DNA from: Rhizobium johnstonii 3841
Lineage (GTDB): Bacteria > Pseudomonadota > Alphaproteobacteria > Rhizobiales > Rhizobiaceae
Direction of reading: 5' to 3'
Length of the DNA: 64,000 nucleotides
NCBI RefSeq assembly: GCF_000009265.1
Contig: NC_008380.1
Location: forward strand, 749,501-813,500
The notes under the pieces are model-generated. The model searched no databases, was not told the DNA's origin, and was given only the letters and a program-made list of their open reading frames with translations. This document shows positions 63,073 to 64,000 of the stretch, piece by piece. Positions within the stretch are counted from its first letter, which is position 1. Every line of letters begins with the position of its first letter. Made by a program: the position numbers and the translations under genes.

Positions 63073-64000
63073 ATGCTGCGCCTTTTCTCTACGTCGATCG
63101 TACGCCAGATCGTTGCGATCACGCTGTTTCTGCTGGCGATCAGCACGGCCGCCATCGTCGGCGTGACCTATTACAATCTGAGCCACCATGTCATGGACGG
63201 GGCGGTCTCCGACGCCAGGGATGCCACCCGCGCCATGGCCGTCCTCTACGGCGCGGCCGATCAGGCTGCAAAGATCGAGCTGAAGGACAATCAGCTCTCC
63301 ACTGTCACGGAAGACGCCATTCCCGCCCTTGCCGACCATTCGCTGGTCGACCGCACGGCGCAATCGATCGCCGGCGTTGCGACCATCTTTCAAAAGCAGG
63401 GCAGCGACTACGTCCGCATCTCCACCAACGTCAAGAAGGAAAACGGCGACCGGGCCGTCGGCACCAAGCTGGTCGCCGAGCACCCCGCCCAGCCGGTTCT
63501 CGCCAGGGGCGAGGCTTATTACGGTCCGGCGGAGCTTTTCGGCCGCAAGTTCATGACCGGTTATTTCCCCATCAAGAACGCCTCGAATGCCAATGTCGGC
63601 ATTCTCTTCATCGGCATCCCGATGGAGCTCTATTACCAGCGCATGTATGAGCTGCAGATGCTGGTTCTCGGTGTCGGCGCCATCGTCATGCTCATCGTCG
63701 GCGTTCTCGCCTTCTATGCGATCCGCCTGTCGGTGAAGCCTTTGCAGGCGCTGACGACCAGCGTCCACTCGATTTCCGCGGGCGATCTCGAAGGGGCGAT
63801 CCCTTGTGTCGAAAAGAGGAACGAGTTCGGCGACATCGGCCGGGCCTTGGCGCTTTTCCGCGACAGTGCTCGCGCAAGACGCGACCTGGAAACCCAGGCT
63901 GCCGAACAGCGCGAATTGAGCGATGCCGAGCGCGCCAGGAACGATGCCGACAAGCGCTCGCTCGACGGCCAGATCGACTTTGCCGTCAACCAGCTTGCCG
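63073..64000 (+). CDS. Methyl-accepting chemotaxis protein with Cache-like sensor (3' end off window)
   Basis: The frame opens at the ATG 63073 (MLRLFSTSIVRQIVAITLFL) after a GGGGG-containing ribosome site and stays open to the right edge (309 codons). Membrane segment 1 at about 12-34, a periplasmic domain of about 155 residues (35-190) with the single-Cache look (GRKFMTGYFPIKNASNANVG, GILFIGIPMELYYQRM), membrane segment 2 at about 197-217, then HAMP (about 218-272, LSVKPLQALTTSVHSISAGD) and the beginning of the signalling helices. The signalling tip lies beyond the window. Confidence 0.88.
   Translation, partial: MLRLFSTSIVRQIVAITLFLLAISTAAIVGVTYYNLSHHVMDGAVSDARDATRAMAVLYGAADQAAKIELKDNQLSTVTEDAIPALADHSLVDRTAQSIAGVATIFQKQGSDYVRISTNVKKENGDRAVGTKLVAEHPAQPVLARGEAYYGPAELFGRKFMTGYFPIKNASNANVGILFIGIPMELYYQRMYELQMLVLGVGAIVMLIVGVLAFYAIRLSVKPLQALTTSVHSISAGDLEGAIPCVEKRNEFGDIGRALALFRDSARARRDLETQAAEQRELSDAERARNDADKRSLDGQIDFAVNQLA

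Overview
The window is chromosomal DNA of a fast-growing rhizobium, most likely Rhizobium leguminosarum, R. etli or a close relative. The evidence is the Sinorhizobium/Rhizobium-type motility gene order with the family-specific genes motC, motE, rem, flaF and flbT, four tandem flagellins, an aglREFGAK alpha-glucoside locus followed by zwf-pgl-edd, high GC with C/G-ending codons, and several RIME-like intergenic palindromic elements. No tRNA, rRNA, insertion sequence, prophage or CRISPR array was seen.

Layout. Positions 1-5268 (minus strand) hold one operon read motA-fliM-fliN-fliG-flhB-hypothetical (cut by the left edge). Positions 5523-14658 (plus) hold flgF-fliI-hypothetical, a terminator, then flgB-flgC-fliE-flgG-flgA-flgI-motE-flgH-fliL-fliP, tightly packed with several ATGA overlaps. 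A lone minus-strand GT41 (SPINDLY/OGT-type) glycosyltransferase at 14804-16720 comes next, then flagellin genes flaA, flaB, flaC and flaD (17207-21722), each of the first three with its own promoter region and terminator. Positions 21924-27116 hold a FliH-like gene, motB, motC, fliK and a lytic transglycosylase. The regulator rem follows (27397-28068), then flgE-flgK-flgL-flaF-flbT-flgD-fliQ (28194-33665), flhA-fliR-FliJ-like (33857-37114), a FlgJ-type rod-binding protein, a FlgN-like candidate and a membrane-anchored hypothetical, closed by a 17-bp-stem terminator (38755-38792).

After the flagellar block come a WecG/TagA-type glycosyltransferase, a Wzz/GumC-type polysaccharide co-polymerase, folD, the agl locus with two palindromic LacI-type operators in the aglR-aglE gap, a small possibly PilZ-like protein, the Entner-Doudoroff genes zwf-pgl-edd (minus), a glutamine-synthetase-family/FAD-oxidase pair resembling PuuA/PuuB (minus), a BaiN/HI0933-type flavoprotein, an unannotated 47-residue membrane peptide, and two chemoreceptors, the second cut by the right edge.

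The flagellar genes make most of a motor: rotor/switch (FliG, FliM, FliN), stator (MotA/MotB with periplasmic MotC and its chaperone MotE), export gate and ATPase (FlhA, FlhB, FliP, FliQ, FliR, FliI), rod, rings, hook and filament. fliF and visN/visR are not in the window and probably lie just beyond the left edge. Agl proteins import and split alpha-glucosides, and Zwf-Pgl-Edd would carry the glucose into the Entner-Doudoroff route.

The most interesting non-coding signals are: a repeated CRCGCAAG-N10-TA element in front of several flagellar transcription units (motA, flgB, the fliH-like gene, flgE, flhA; weaker at flgF and rem); a conserved upstream module shared by flaA, flaB and flaC at a fixed distance from the start codon; a 24-nt tandem repeat upstream of flaA; a perfect 24-bp palindrome upstream of rem; and a nine-codon leader ORF overlapping the first chemoreceptor start.
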